Under the pieces are notes generated by a model, which saw only the letters and a program-made list of their open reading frames with translations, did not search any database and had not been told where the DNA came from. Shown piece after piece: positions 1-5,964 of a DNA stretch of 11,164 nt; position 1 is the first letter of the stretch, and every line of letters starts with the position of its first letter. Source of the DNA: Deltaproteobacteria bacterium (lineage in GTDB: Bacteria; Desulfobacterota_C; Deferrisomatia; Deferrisomatales; JACRMM01). The position numbers and the translations under genes are program-made. The DNA lies in NCBI GenBank assembly GCA_016218905.1, contig JACRCS010000472.1, forward strand, positions 1 to 11,164, in the 5' to 3' direction.

Positions 1-60
1 CCCCCCCCCCCCCAACCTCCCCCCCCCCCCGCCCCCCGCCCCCCCCCCCGCCCCCCTGCC
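1..60. repeat. Low-complexity poly-C tract at window edge
   Basis: The first 60 bases are almost entirely C, broken by a few G and by AA and TT-poor interruptions. No reading frame here is meaningful. The minus strand would be a G-tract able to form G-quadruplexes. Because it sits exactly at the window edge, an assembly or sequencing artefact (homopolymer run-on at a contig end) is at least as likely as real DNA. Confidence 0.85.
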
Positions 61-82
61 GATGCGTCCTGCCGGGCCCGGG

Positions 83-110
83 TTGCCGGCCGGGCGCCGC
101 CGGCTAGAAT
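83..110 (+). promoter_or_regulatory. Candidate sigma70-type promoter of rtcA
   Basis: TTGCCG at 83-88 (4 of 6 to the -35 consensus) is separated by 16 bases from TAGAAT at 105-110 (5 of 6 to the -10 consensus). Transcription would start near 117, giving a leader of about 70 bases before the rtcA start at 190. The spacer holds two copies of the palindrome GCCGGC (85-90 and 99-104), which could be an operator or just GC-rich sequence. No gene is seen between 61 and 189. There is no sign of the sigma54 promoter that drives rtcBA in E. coli. Confidence 0.5.
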
Positions 111-189
111 CCGCTCACGGGCATTCCAGCGCCGGACCGGCAGCGAAGAAGGCGGCCGGCCGGGCCAAGCGCTCGGGAAGGCGAGGAGC

Positions 190-1251
190 TTGCTGACCAT
201 CGACGGCTCTCAAGGCGAGGGGGGCGGGCAGATCCTCCGGAGCGCGCTCTCGCTCTCCCTGGTGACCGGCACCCCCTTCCGGATCGAACGCATCCGAGCG
301 CGACGGCCGAAGCCGGGGCTCCTGCGCCAGCATCTGACCGCCGTGGCGGCGGCCGCGGAGCTCGCCGCGGCGAACGTGGAGGGCGCCCGCCTCGGCTCGC
401 AGACGCTCTCCTTCGCCCCGGGCCCGGTGGCGCCGGGTGATTACCGCTTCGCCGTGGGAAGCGCCGGGAGCGCGACCCTCGTCCTGCAGACCGTGCTTCC
501 GCCGCTGCTCGTCGCGGCAGCCCCCTCGGCCCTCACCCTCGAAGGCGGCACCCACAATCCCCTCGCGCCACCCTTCGAGTTCTTGGAGCGCGCATTTCTG
601 CCGCTGCTCGGCCGCCTCGGACCCCGCGTCGAGCTGGGCTTGGAGCGCCCGGGCTTTTACCCGGCGGGAGGCGGTCGCCTTCGGGCCACCATCGAGCCGT
701 GCCGCCACCTCGGGCGCCTCGAGCTCCTCGCCCGGGGCGACGTGCTCTCGCTCTCGGCGACGGCGGTTGTCTCGAGGCTCCCGGAGCACATCGCGCGGCG
801 AGAGCTGGACGTGCTCCGAGGAGAGCTCGACCTCCCGCCCGAACGGCTGCACCTCGAGAACGTTCCGGACCCCCTCGGGCCGGGAAACGTGGTGCGCGTC
901 GAGGTGAGCAGCCGGAACGTGACCGAGGTCTTCGCCGCCTTCGGCGAACGCGGCGTCCCTGCAGAGACCGTCGCCCTGGGGCTCGCGGAGGAGGTGAAGC
1001 GCTACCTCGCGAGCGGAGTGCCGGTGGGCCCCTACCTGGCCGATCAGCTCCTCCTGCCCCTGGCCCTGGGCGAGGGCGGCCGGTTCGTGACGGCTGCTCC
1101 CACCGCGCACGCGGTTACGAACGCGGAGATCCTGAAGCTCTTCCTGCACGTCTCGGTCTTCTTCGAGGAACTGGGGCGCGGAGCCTGGCGCGTCGCGATC
1201 GAGACCGACAGGGCGAGAGCGCCCCAGGGACCGCGGAAAGGAGCCGCGTGA
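190..1251 (+). CDS. rtcA: RNA 3'-terminal phosphate cyclase RtcA
   Basis: The product is 353 aa, close to the 339 aa of E. coli RtcA. This cytoplasmic enzyme uses ATP to convert RNA 3'-phosphate ends to 2',3'-cyclic phosphates through a covalent AMP-histidine intermediate. Visible signatures are the N-terminal IDGSQGEGGGQILR block (residues 4-17), HNPLAPPFEFL in the middle, GFYPAGGGRL, and the C-terminal PTAHAVTNAEI segment. His307 there is the expected adenylated histidine, equivalent to His309 in E. coli. The TTG start is chosen because the family motif begins within five residues of it, a purine-rich GGAAGGCGAGGAG lies just upstream, and no ATG or GTG lies upstream in frame. The stop overlaps the next start by 4 bp, which implies translational coupling. 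The ligase partner RtcB and the regulator RtcR are not in this window. Only the start codon is uncertain. Confidence 0.95.
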   Translation: MLTIDGSQGEGGGQILRSALSLSLVTGTPFRIERIRARRPKPGLLRQHLTAVAAAAELAAANVEGARLGSQTLSFAPGPVAPGDYRFAVGSAGSATLVLQTVLPPLLVAAAPSALTLEGGTHNPLAPPFEFLERAFLPLLGRLGPRVELGLERPGFYPAGGGRLRATIEPCRHLGRLELLARGDVLSLSATAVVSRLPEHIARRELDVLRGELDLPPERLHLENVPDPLGPGNVVRVEVSSRNVTEVFAAFGERGVPAETVALGLAEEVKRYLASGVPVGPYLADQLLLPLALGEGGRFVTAAPTAHAVTNAEILKLFLHVSVFFEELGRGAWRVAIETDRARAPQGPRKGAA

Positions 1252-1949
1252 GGATTCTCGCCGGAACGAGCGGCTTCGGCTACGGGGAGTGGAAGGGCTC
1301 CTTCTACCCGCCTCGGCTCCGGAACCGGGAGATGCTCGGCTTCTACGCCGAACGCCTGCCGGCGGTGGAACTCAACAGCACCTTCTATCGGCTGCCGACC
1401 CAGGAGGTGCTCCACGGCTGGTCCGAGCAGGTCCCCGCGGCGTTTCGTTTTACGGCCAAGGCGCCACGGCGGCTGACGCACCTGCAGCGGCTCGCCGGAC
1501 CTCCGGAGGATGTCGTCTTCGCCCTGCGCGCCCTCTCGGGCCTGGGAGAACGCCTGGCGTGCGTCCTCTTCCAGCTTCCGCCCCGGTTCCCCAAGGACCT
1601 CCGGAGGCTCTCTCGCTTCCTCCAACTCCTCCCGGCCGGAACGAGAGCCGCGTTCGAGTTCCGAGACCCCTCCTGGCTCGGGGACGACGTCGCCGAGCTC
1701 CTCGCTGCGGGCGGCTTTCCTCTCTGCGCGCTCGAGACCGACGAGCTGCCGGCCCGCCTGCACCCCACGCCGCCGTGGGGCTACGTGAAACTGCGCCGCT
1801 CGTCGTACCGGGAAGGCGAGCTCGAAGCCTGGCTGGACCGGATCCGGGGCCAGCCGTGGGAAGAGGTGTACGTCTTCTTCAAGCACGAAGAGGAGGCGAA
1901 GGGGCCGAAGCTCGCCGCCCGGTTCCTGGAACTCGCCGCACGACCTTGA
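1248..1949 (+). CDS. DUF72 (YecE-like) TIM-barrel family protein
   Basis: The product is 233 aa, matching the family's roughly 230-280 aa. Recognisable DUF72 blocks in order are AGTSGFGYGEWKGSFYP near the N-terminus, VELNSTFYRLP, FRFTAKAPRRLTH, LFQLPPRF, AFEFRDPSW, GYVKLRRSSY and VYVFFKHE near the C-terminus. The family folds as a TIM barrel resembling xylose isomerase and AP endonuclease, but no reaction is established, so none is assigned. There is no signal peptide or membrane segment, so it should be cytoplasmic. The GTG start at 1248 sits in a GTGA overlap with the rtcA stop and follows AAAGGAG at 1237-1243. Longer in-frame extension upstream exists but runs inside rtcA and lacks family similarity. 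Coupling to rtcA hints at a shared pathway, which is inference only. Confidence 0.92.
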   Translation: MRILAGTSGFGYGEWKGSFYPPRLRNREMLGFYAERLPAVELNSTFYRLPTQEVLHGWSEQVPAAFRFTAKAPRRLTHLQRLAGPPEDVVFALRALSGLGERLACVLFQLPPRFPKDLRRLSRFLQLLPAGTRAAFEFRDPSWLGDDVAELLAAGGFPLCALETDELPARLHPTPPWGYVKLRRSSYREGELEAWLDRIRGQPWEEVYVFFKHEEEAKGPKLAARFLELAARP

Positions 1950-1975
1950 CCGTGTTCGCCCGCTCGTTGTAGGGT
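1946..1975 (+). promoter_or_regulatory. Candidate promoter of the AI-2E-family permease gene
   Basis: TTGACC at 1946-1951 (5 of 6 to -35) overlaps the DUF72 stop codon. It is followed after 18 bases by TAGGGT at 1970-1975, a TAnnnT -10 of the kind common in GC-rich genomes. The predicted start of transcription near 1982 would make a TTG at 1985 nearly leaderless and favours the ATG at 2003 as translation start. Confidence 0.4.
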
Positions 1976-2002
1976 TCAGCGGCATTGAACACGGAGCCGT
2001 GG

Positions 2003-3151
2003 ATGGAGCTCAGCCTAGATCAGTTCTACCGCCTCAACCGCCGCATCCTCATCTGGGTTGCGCTCTTCGTGCTGATCTGGCTCCTCAGGGACTTCTTCGG
2101 GCTCATCTTCCTGATCTTCGTCCTGACGTTCATCTCCGCCCCCATCTCCCGCTTCGCCCGCGAACGCCTCCACCTGCCCCACTGGCTCTCGATCGTGGCC
2201 GTCTACCTCTGTTTTCTCATAGCGCTCGGTTCGTTCGTCCAGTTCGTCGCACCGCGGGTCATCCGCGAGGCCGACACCCTCCTCGGCAACCTCGAACAGT
2301 TGGAGGCGACGCTCGTAGATCGAAAGAACGAGTTGGTCCGCCGCTATCCCTCCCTCAACCCGATCGTCATGGGTTATGTCCGAAGCGGCATCCCCGAGAA
2401 GCAGGTCGCCGCCATCGAGGCCGCCTCGAAAGGTAAGGAGTCCGAGGCGGACGACGAGCTCCTCATCCGCCTCTACATCGAGCACCAACTCGACCGGGTC
2501 CGCGACAACGCGCCGTACTTTCTGAAGCAGGTCTGGAAAGCTTCGGCGACGATGCTCCTGGCGCTCCTCTTCGCCTTCCTCATCTCCCTCGATATCGCCC
2601 GCCTCAAGGAGGACGTCGCCAGTCTCCGGCGTTCGCGGCTGCACGACTTCTACGACCAGACCGCCATGCCCGTCGTCCGCTTCGGCTACGTCGTGGGCCG
2701 GGCCTTCCGCATCCAGGCGCTGATCGCCTGCATCAACACCCTGTTCACCGCCGCCGGGCTCCTGGTGCTGGGGATCTCGAGTCTCGCGGTCCTCTCCCTG
2801 ATCGTATTCGTCTGCAGCTTCATCCCGGTGCTGGGGGTCTTCCTCTCCACCACGCCCATCGTCCTCGTAGCCCTCAACACGGGGGGCTTTCGCCTGGCCG
2901 CCGCGGTGGTGGTGCTCGTCATCGTGATCCATCTCGTCGAGGCGTACGTCCTCAATCCGATGATCTACGGCCGGCACCTGAAGCTCAACGCTGCGCTCGT
3001 CCTGATGATCCTCTTCATCGGGAACCACGCCTTCGGGCTCTGGGGGATGATCCTCGGCGTCCCGGTCACGTACTACCTGCTCCACGACGTCTTCGGCGTG
3101 CCCCTCTGGGAGAAGAGCCATTTGCCCGCGCCCCCGAACGCGCCGGAGTAG
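2003..3151 (+). CDS. AI-2E family (PF01594-type) membrane permease
   Basis: The product is 382 aa, the usual length for this family of inner-membrane proteins. The family includes TqsA (autoinducer-2 export), YdiK and YhhT, and members linked to Na+/H+ antiport. Hydrophobic segments lie at about residues 14-28, 31-48, 62-83 and 182-202, and then a near-continuous block of about four helices runs from residue 233 to the C-terminus. The long hydrophilic stretch between the third and fourth helices (about 84-181) is typical. Diagnostic pieces are SFIPVLGVFLSTTP and LNPMIYGRHLKLNAALVLM (about 316-334). ATG 2003 is chosen because GGAG at 1993-1996 lies six bases upstream and the candidate promoter starts transcription near 1982. 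A TTG at 1985 would add six residues and is the alternative. The substrate cannot be inferred, since the family name is historical. Confidence 0.93.
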   Translation: MELSLDQFYRLNRRILIWVALFVLIWLLRDFFGLIFLIFVLTFISAPISRFARERLHLPHWLSIVAVYLCFLIALGSFVQFVAPRVIREADTLLGNLEQLEATLVDRKNELVRRYPSLNPIVMGYVRSGIPEKQVAAIEAASKGKESEADDELLIRLYIEHQLDRVRDNAPYFLKQVWKASATMLLALLFAFLISLDIARLKEDVASLRRSRLHDFYDQTAMPVVRFGYVVGRAFRIQALIACINTLFTAAGLLVLGISSLAVLSLIVFVCSFIPVLGVFLSTTPIVLVALNTGGFRLAAAVVVLVIVIHLVEAYVLNPMIYGRHLKLNAALVLMILFIGNHAFGLWGMILGVPVTYYLLHDVFGVPLWEKSHLPAPPNAPE

Positions 3152-3194
3152 ACCGAGTCCCCGGCGTACAGCAGTCGAGTCTGGACTCCGACTC

Positions 3195-3212
3195 CGAGGG
3201 CGCCTACCCTCG
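3195..3212 (+). terminator. Hairpin after the permease gene, possible terminator
   Basis: CGAGGG at 3195-3200 pairs perfectly with CCCTCG at 3207-3212 around a 6-base loop, 44 bases past the permease stop. No T-run follows, so it is at best a weak or Rho-assisted terminator, or an mRNA 3'-end stabiliser. It may be chance in GC-rich DNA. The rest of the gap from 3152 to 3283 shows only the GGAGG ribosome site at 3273-3277 for the next gene and no convincing promoter. Confidence 0.25.
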
Positions 3213-3283
3213 AAGCGGCTTCTCGGGCCGGCCGGCGCGCTCGTGCGTCCCGGCCGAGACCTGTTCGCGAGTGGAGGTCGCCG

Positions 3284-3898
3284 ATGGGATCGCCCCTGCC
3301 CTGGAACGCCGCGGGTCTGCTCTTCGAGAACTGCACCTGCCAGATCCTCTGCCCTGGGCACATGTCCTTTCGCCAGAACTGCACCTACGAGCGCTGCGTC
3401 GGTCACTGGTCGATCCACTTCGAGAAGGGGCGCTACGGCGAGATTCCGCTCGGGGGGCTGAACGCGGTGATCGTCTTCGACTCACCCCAGCAGATGTTCG
3501 CGGGGGGCTGGGTCCAAGGCATGTACCTCGACGAGAACGCCGGCGCGGACCAGCGCAAGGCGCTGGAGACAATCCTCACGGGAGAGGCCGGAGGACCGTG
3601 GGCCGTGCTGGCGCGCTTCGTGGGTCGAAGGCTCGAGACTCGCTACGTTCCCATCGCGCTCGAGGACGACGGGCGCATTAAGCGGGTGCGCATCGAAGGC
3701 ATCCTGGAGAGCTCCGTGGAGGCGTTGCGAGGCAACGACAAAGAGCGGGAGGTCCTCTTGGAGAACCTCTTCAACCAGATCCACGCGCCGACGCAGGTAG
3801 TGGCCCGCGGCTCCACGACGATGAACGACGGCCCGCTCTCCATGGCTACCGAGGCCACCCACGGCCTCTATTCGCGCTTCTCGTGGCAGGGGCCGTGA
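3284..3898 (+). CDS. DUF1326 domain-containing cysteine-rich protein
   Basis: The product is 204 aa. The N-terminal signature places Cys17, Cys19 and Cys23 in ENCTCQILCPG, followed by Cys33 and Cys38. This matches the DUF1326 pattern of an early CxC...C motif and then a conserved C, with the GxYGxIPLxGL segment after it. Many members read CPC where this one has CPGH (His26), so one ligand position may have changed from Cys to His. The cysteine cluster suggests metal binding, but no biochemical role is established for the family and none is assigned. There is no signal peptide. The ATG is supported by GGAGG at 3273-3277 with six-base spacing. The stop overlaps the start of a DUF2182 gene, the frequent genomic partner of DUF1326, so the two probably act together. 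Confidence 0.88.
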   Translation: MGSPLPWNAAGLLFENCTCQILCPGHMSFRQNCTYERCVGHWSIHFEKGRYGEIPLGGLNAVIVFDSPQQMFAGGWVQGMYLDENAGADQRKALETILTGEAGGPWAVLARFVGRRLETRYVPIALEDDGRIKRVRIEGILESSVEALRGNDKEREVLLENLFNQIHAPTQVVARGSTTMNDGPLSMATEATHGLYSRFSWQGP

Positions 3899-4665
3899 CG
3901 GCGGTTCCCGTCGCTTCCCTGCGCCGGCTGGAGCAGGTCTGGGTCGCCGCGGGAATCATGGCCGCGGCCGCCCTCGCCTGGAGCTACACCGTGCGAATGG
4001 CCCGGGGGACCTCCATGGTCCACTGCGGCACCGCCGCGGCCGGTCTCGCCGGGCCCTGGAGGACGGCCGACTGGGCGATGGCCTTCGCCATGTGGGCCGT
4101 GATGATGGCGGCGATGATGCTCCCGACGGCCGTGCCCGTCGCCCTCACCTTCGCCCGGGTCAATCGCGAGCGCGGCCAGGGCCCCCTGGTGCCGCTGGGC
4201 GCCTTCGTCGGCGGCTATCTGGCAGTGTGGAGCGCCTTCAGCGCCCTGGCCACCGCCGGGCAGTGGGGCCTCCAGGCCGCAAGTCTCCTCTCCTCCCCCG
4301 CCCTCTCGACGGGGCCACTCCTCGGCGGGAGCCTCCTCATCGCGGCCGGCGCCTTCCAGTGGAGCCCCTGGAAGGACTCCTGCATGACCCGGTGCCGCTC
4401 GCCGCTCGGTCTCCTCCTCGCCCACTGGCGGCCGGGGCGCCGCGGGTCGTTCGAGCTGGGAGTGCGTTACGGGGCGTTCTGCGTGGGCTGCTGCTGGGCC
4501 CTGATGGTGCTCTCCTTCGCCATGGGCGTCATGAACCTGGCGTGGATGGCCGCGCTCACCGTCTTCATGCTCGCCGAGAAGGCGCCCGGGGGCAGGTGGA
4601 TGAGCCGCGCGGGCGGCGTGGGGCTCGCGGCCTGGGGCGTGGCCCTGCTCTGGAGGTTTTGTTAG
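3895..4665 (+). CDS. DUF2182 polytopic membrane protein, putative metal-binding
   Basis: The product is 256 aa from the GTG at 3895, which overlaps the DUF1326 stop as GTGA. An AGGGG purine run (3888-3892) lies only two bases upstream, so coupling to the upstream gene probably matters. A GTG at 3883 without a Shine-Dalgarno and an ATG at 3958 inside the first helix are less likely. Family marks are H43-C44, the Met-rich helix MAFAMWAVMMAAMMLPT, QWSPWKDSCMTRCRSP with Cys163 and Cys167, and CVGCCWALM with Cys196, Cys199 and Cys200 followed by GVMNLAWMA. About six to seven membrane spans are visible. DUF2182 is described in databases as a predicted metal-binding integral membrane family, but its function is unknown. 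The paired Cys and Met positions would suit soft-metal handling, which is inference. It is probably co-transcribed with the DUF1326 gene. Confidence 0.9.
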   Translation: MTAVPVASLRRLEQVWVAAGIMAAAALAWSYTVRMARGTSMVHCGTAAAGLAGPWRTADWAMAFAMWAVMMAAMMLPTAVPVALTFARVNRERGQGPLVPLGAFVGGYLAVWSAFSALATAGQWGLQAASLLSSPALSTGPLLGGSLLIAAGAFQWSPWKDSCMTRCRSPLGLLLAHWRPGRRGSFELGVRYGAFCVGCCWALMVLSFAMGVMNLAWMAALTVFMLAEKAPGGRWMSRAGGVGLAAWGVALLWRFC

Positions 4666-4683
4666 CGAAGATCGGCGCCGCGG

Positions 4684-4890
4684 TCAGCTCCGGAACCAGG
4701 AGAGGGCCGCGTGGCAGAAGAGCACGCAGAGCGCATTGGAGAAGATCACTCCACAGAAGAGGCTCGGTGTCGCCGCGACCTCATCGACCACGCTCTGGAA
4801 GTCCCTTCCCCGCCCTCCCAGGAGGAGCGCGGAGACATAGAGGGGAACGGAGCTGACCTCGGCCACCTTGCGGACCACTCTCTGCTTCAT
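4684..4890 (-). CDS. Small hypothetical single-span membrane protein
   Basis: This minus-strand ORF of 68 aa is unrecognised. Its codons on this strand end in G or C about four times in five, as in the neighbouring real genes. The C-terminal third (about residues 43-65, around FCGVIFSNALCVLFCH) is a clean hydrophobic helix with Cys46, Cys55 and Cys59. The N-terminus is basic (KQRVVRK). Its ribosome site is weak: only GAGAG at 4898-4902. A TACAAT -10-like hexamer reads on the minus strand at 4969-4974 but has no clear -35, so the gene may depend on read-through from the lipoprotein gene 140 bases upstream. It converges on the DUF2182 gene with 18 bases between stops. The opposite-strand ORF over this interval lacks any family features. 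It may be real, but a chance ORF cannot be excluded. Confidence 0.45.
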   Translation of the reverse strand: MKQRVVRKVAEVSSVPLYVSALLLGGRGRDFQSVVDEVAATPSLFCGVIFSNALCVLFCHAALSWFRS

Positions 4891-4990
4891 GGGTCGGCTC
4901 TCGTCTGCTGGAAGGGCGTGAGGGTGCTCACGGCCGAGGGAGCGAGGCCGCCTCGCCGCGTCGGCACCATTGTAGGGCCAGGGGCGGCTC

Positions 4991-5005
4991 CCGGGGAAGC
5001 CCCGG
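4991..5005 (-). terminator. Tight hairpin downstream of the lipoprotein gene
   Basis: CCGGGG (4991-4996) and CCCCGG (5000-5005) form a perfect 6-bp GC stem around a 3-base loop, 25 bases beyond the minus-strand lipoprotein stop. There is no T-run on the minus strand after it, so intrinsic termination would be inefficient. The remainder of 4891-5030 shows only the TACAAT hexamer at 4969-4974 and no gene. Confidence 0.3.
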
Positions 5006-5030
5006 ATGGACTTTTCGACCGGCGCCTCGC

Positions 5031-5723
5031 CTACCCTGGCGCGGGAGGCCGGAGGAAGGGCGACGTCGGGCGCACCGGGCGCCCGGAGAGGAAGGCGTCC
5101 AGACGCGCGACGGTGCGGCGGATAAGCTCCTCCAGCAGTTCCGAGTAGCCGTAGACCCAGGGGTTGTGTTGCCGGCGCAGGATGACCTCCGAGACCTCCT
5201 CCGTGAAGGTCTCCCTCCGCTGCGCGCCTTCGGGCTCCCGCAACTCGGCGGTGACCGTCAGACGAGCGCTCTTGGTGATCTTCGTCGGGATGTGACTGTC
5301 TTCCCCCATGGCAGCGGCCGGGACGACGCCGCCCATCCCTTGCGCCTCGTCCGCTCGCCCCGAGGCAAAGCGGGTCCTTCCCCGGGAGGGGCCCGGCTCG
5401 TACCGGCCCTCTTCCACGTAGCCGGTCCGCAGGCTCTCAATGTGCACCGCCAGCACGGCAGCTCGCGCAGAAGCCGGGTCGGCGGTACGCCCCACGTACT
5501 CGGAGAGGGCGACCCGAAGTTGGTCGTTGAAGCGGAACCGCTCGTAGGAGAGCCCCGGGCCGCTCATTACATAGTACGCGTCCGGGAGCGCCGACGTGAC
5601 CTCCAGGCTCACCCGATAGGGCAACCTCGCCGAGGCGGCAAGAGGCGCGGGGCTGCGTCCGGGCAGCGGGGCGCAGCCCGCAACCACCGCCGCCACGAGA
5701 ATCGCAACTCTCGACGCGTTCAT
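5031..5723 (-). CDS. Hypothetical lipoprotein, YajG/LptE-like in outline only
   Basis: The product is 230 aa. It begins MNASRVAILVAAVVAGC: a basic-then-hydrophobic signal sequence ending in a lipobox V-A-G with the lipidated Cys17, so it should be anchored on the periplasmic face of a membrane. Residue 18 is Ala rather than Asp, which favours the outer membrane if Lol sorting rules apply. The body alternates predicted strands and amphipathic helices, including a FNDQLRVALSEYVGR helix, a VLAVHIESLR strand and a C-terminal SELLEELIRRTVARLDAFL helix. That layout recalls small envelope lipoproteins such as YajG, PqiC or DUF4136 types, but I do not recognise a specific family and assign no function. 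AAAGGAGG on the minus strand (5730-5737) gives a strong ribosome site six to seven bases before the ATG. A promoter and a palindromic site lie immediately upstream. Confidence 0.8.
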   Translation of the reverse strand: MNASRVAILVAAVVAGCAPLPGRSPAPLAASARLPYRVSLEVTSALPDAYYVMSGPGLSYERFRFNDQLRVALSEYVGRTADPASARAAVLAVHIESLRTGYVEEGRYEPGPSRGRTRFASGRADEAQGMGGVVPAAAMGEDSHIPTKITKSARLTVTAELREPEGAQRRETFTEEVSEVILRRQHNPWVYGYSELLEELIRRTVARLDAFLSGRPVRPTSPFLRPPAPG

Positions 5724-5753
5724 GGGCGCCCTCCTTTCACCAGGTACCCCCGT

Positions 5754-5767
5754 CGGAAGATCTTCCG
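5754..5767. promoter_or_regulatory. 14-bp perfect palindrome, operator-like site
   Basis: CGGAAGATCTTCCG is a perfect inverted repeat with no spacer. It lies between the predicted -10 of the lipoprotein promoter and its ribosome site, at roughly +4 to +17 of the transcript. That position is typical of a repressor operator. No regulator gene is encoded nearby, so the binder is unknown. Confidence 0.4.
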
Positions 5768-5777
5768 TCCGCTCCCC

Positions 5778-5805
5778 ATTTGAGCACCACCCGGAGGGGC
5801 GTCAA
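5778..5805 (-). promoter_or_regulatory. Candidate promoter of the lipoprotein gene
   Basis: Read on the minus strand, TTGACG (5800-5805, 5 of 6) is followed after 16 bases by TCAAAT (5778-5783, 4 of 6). The start of transcription would be near 5771, which leaves a leader of about 48 bases containing the palindrome at 5754-5767 and the AAAGGAGG ribosome site. Confidence 0.4.
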
Positions 5806-5808
5806 GGC

Positions 5809-5824
5809 CCCCGCTCCAGCGGGG
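5809..5824. other. GC hairpin between divergent genes
   Basis: CCCCGC (5809-5814) pairs with GCGGGG (5819-5824) around TCCA. It sits just upstream of the lipoprotein -35 and midway in the 241-base divergent spacer. It could insulate the two promoters or be a REP-like remnant. No coding sequence is seen in the spacer. Confidence 0.35.
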
Positions 5825-5879
5825 CTACAGCGAGGAAGCGGGCCTCGCGCCCCGACGAGGTCGTTTCAGACCGGCCCCC

Positions 5880-5895
5880 GGGATGGTACCATCCC
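5880..5895 (+). promoter_or_regulatory. 16-bp palindrome with extended -10 for the phosphoesterase gene
   Basis: GGGATGGTACCATCCC is a perfect palindrome. Its centre contains TGgTACCAT (5884-5892), an extended -10 motif with 4 of 6 matches to TATAAT. The -35 is poor (TTTCAG at 5864-5869). If used, transcription starts near 5899, about 66 bases before the TTG at 5965. A palindrome embedded in a promoter core suggests control by a dimeric repressor, or a coincidental symmetric promoter. Confidence 0.35.
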
Positions 5896-5964
5896 CCCCC
5901 GTCCGGTCCGATCGGCGACCCCAACGGTCCTCGTGCCGTCCACCCCCGACTCCGGTGAGCCTCC

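Noticed and set aside
115..1149. A 344-aa minus-strand ORF opposite rtcA
   Set aside because: It has low-complexity Arg/Glu/Gly composition and no motifs, and it lies over a fully motif-supported rtcA.
2015..3418. A 467-aa minus-strand ORF opposite the permease gene
   Set aside because: It is a high-GC shadow. The product is an Asp/Glu/Arg/Gly-rich string with no fold or motif, while the plus strand encodes a complete AI-2E-family protein.
4969..4974. TACAAT -10 hexamer on the minus strand upstream of the small membrane-protein ORF
   Set aside because: There is no acceptable -35 at 16-18 bases (best is TTCCCC), so it is mentioned only as context and not called a promoter.
4711..5148. A 145-aa plus-strand ORF across the minus-strand small gene
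   Set aside because: It has charged low-complexity composition, spans an intergenic hairpin and the end of the lipoprotein gene, and has no recognisable domain.
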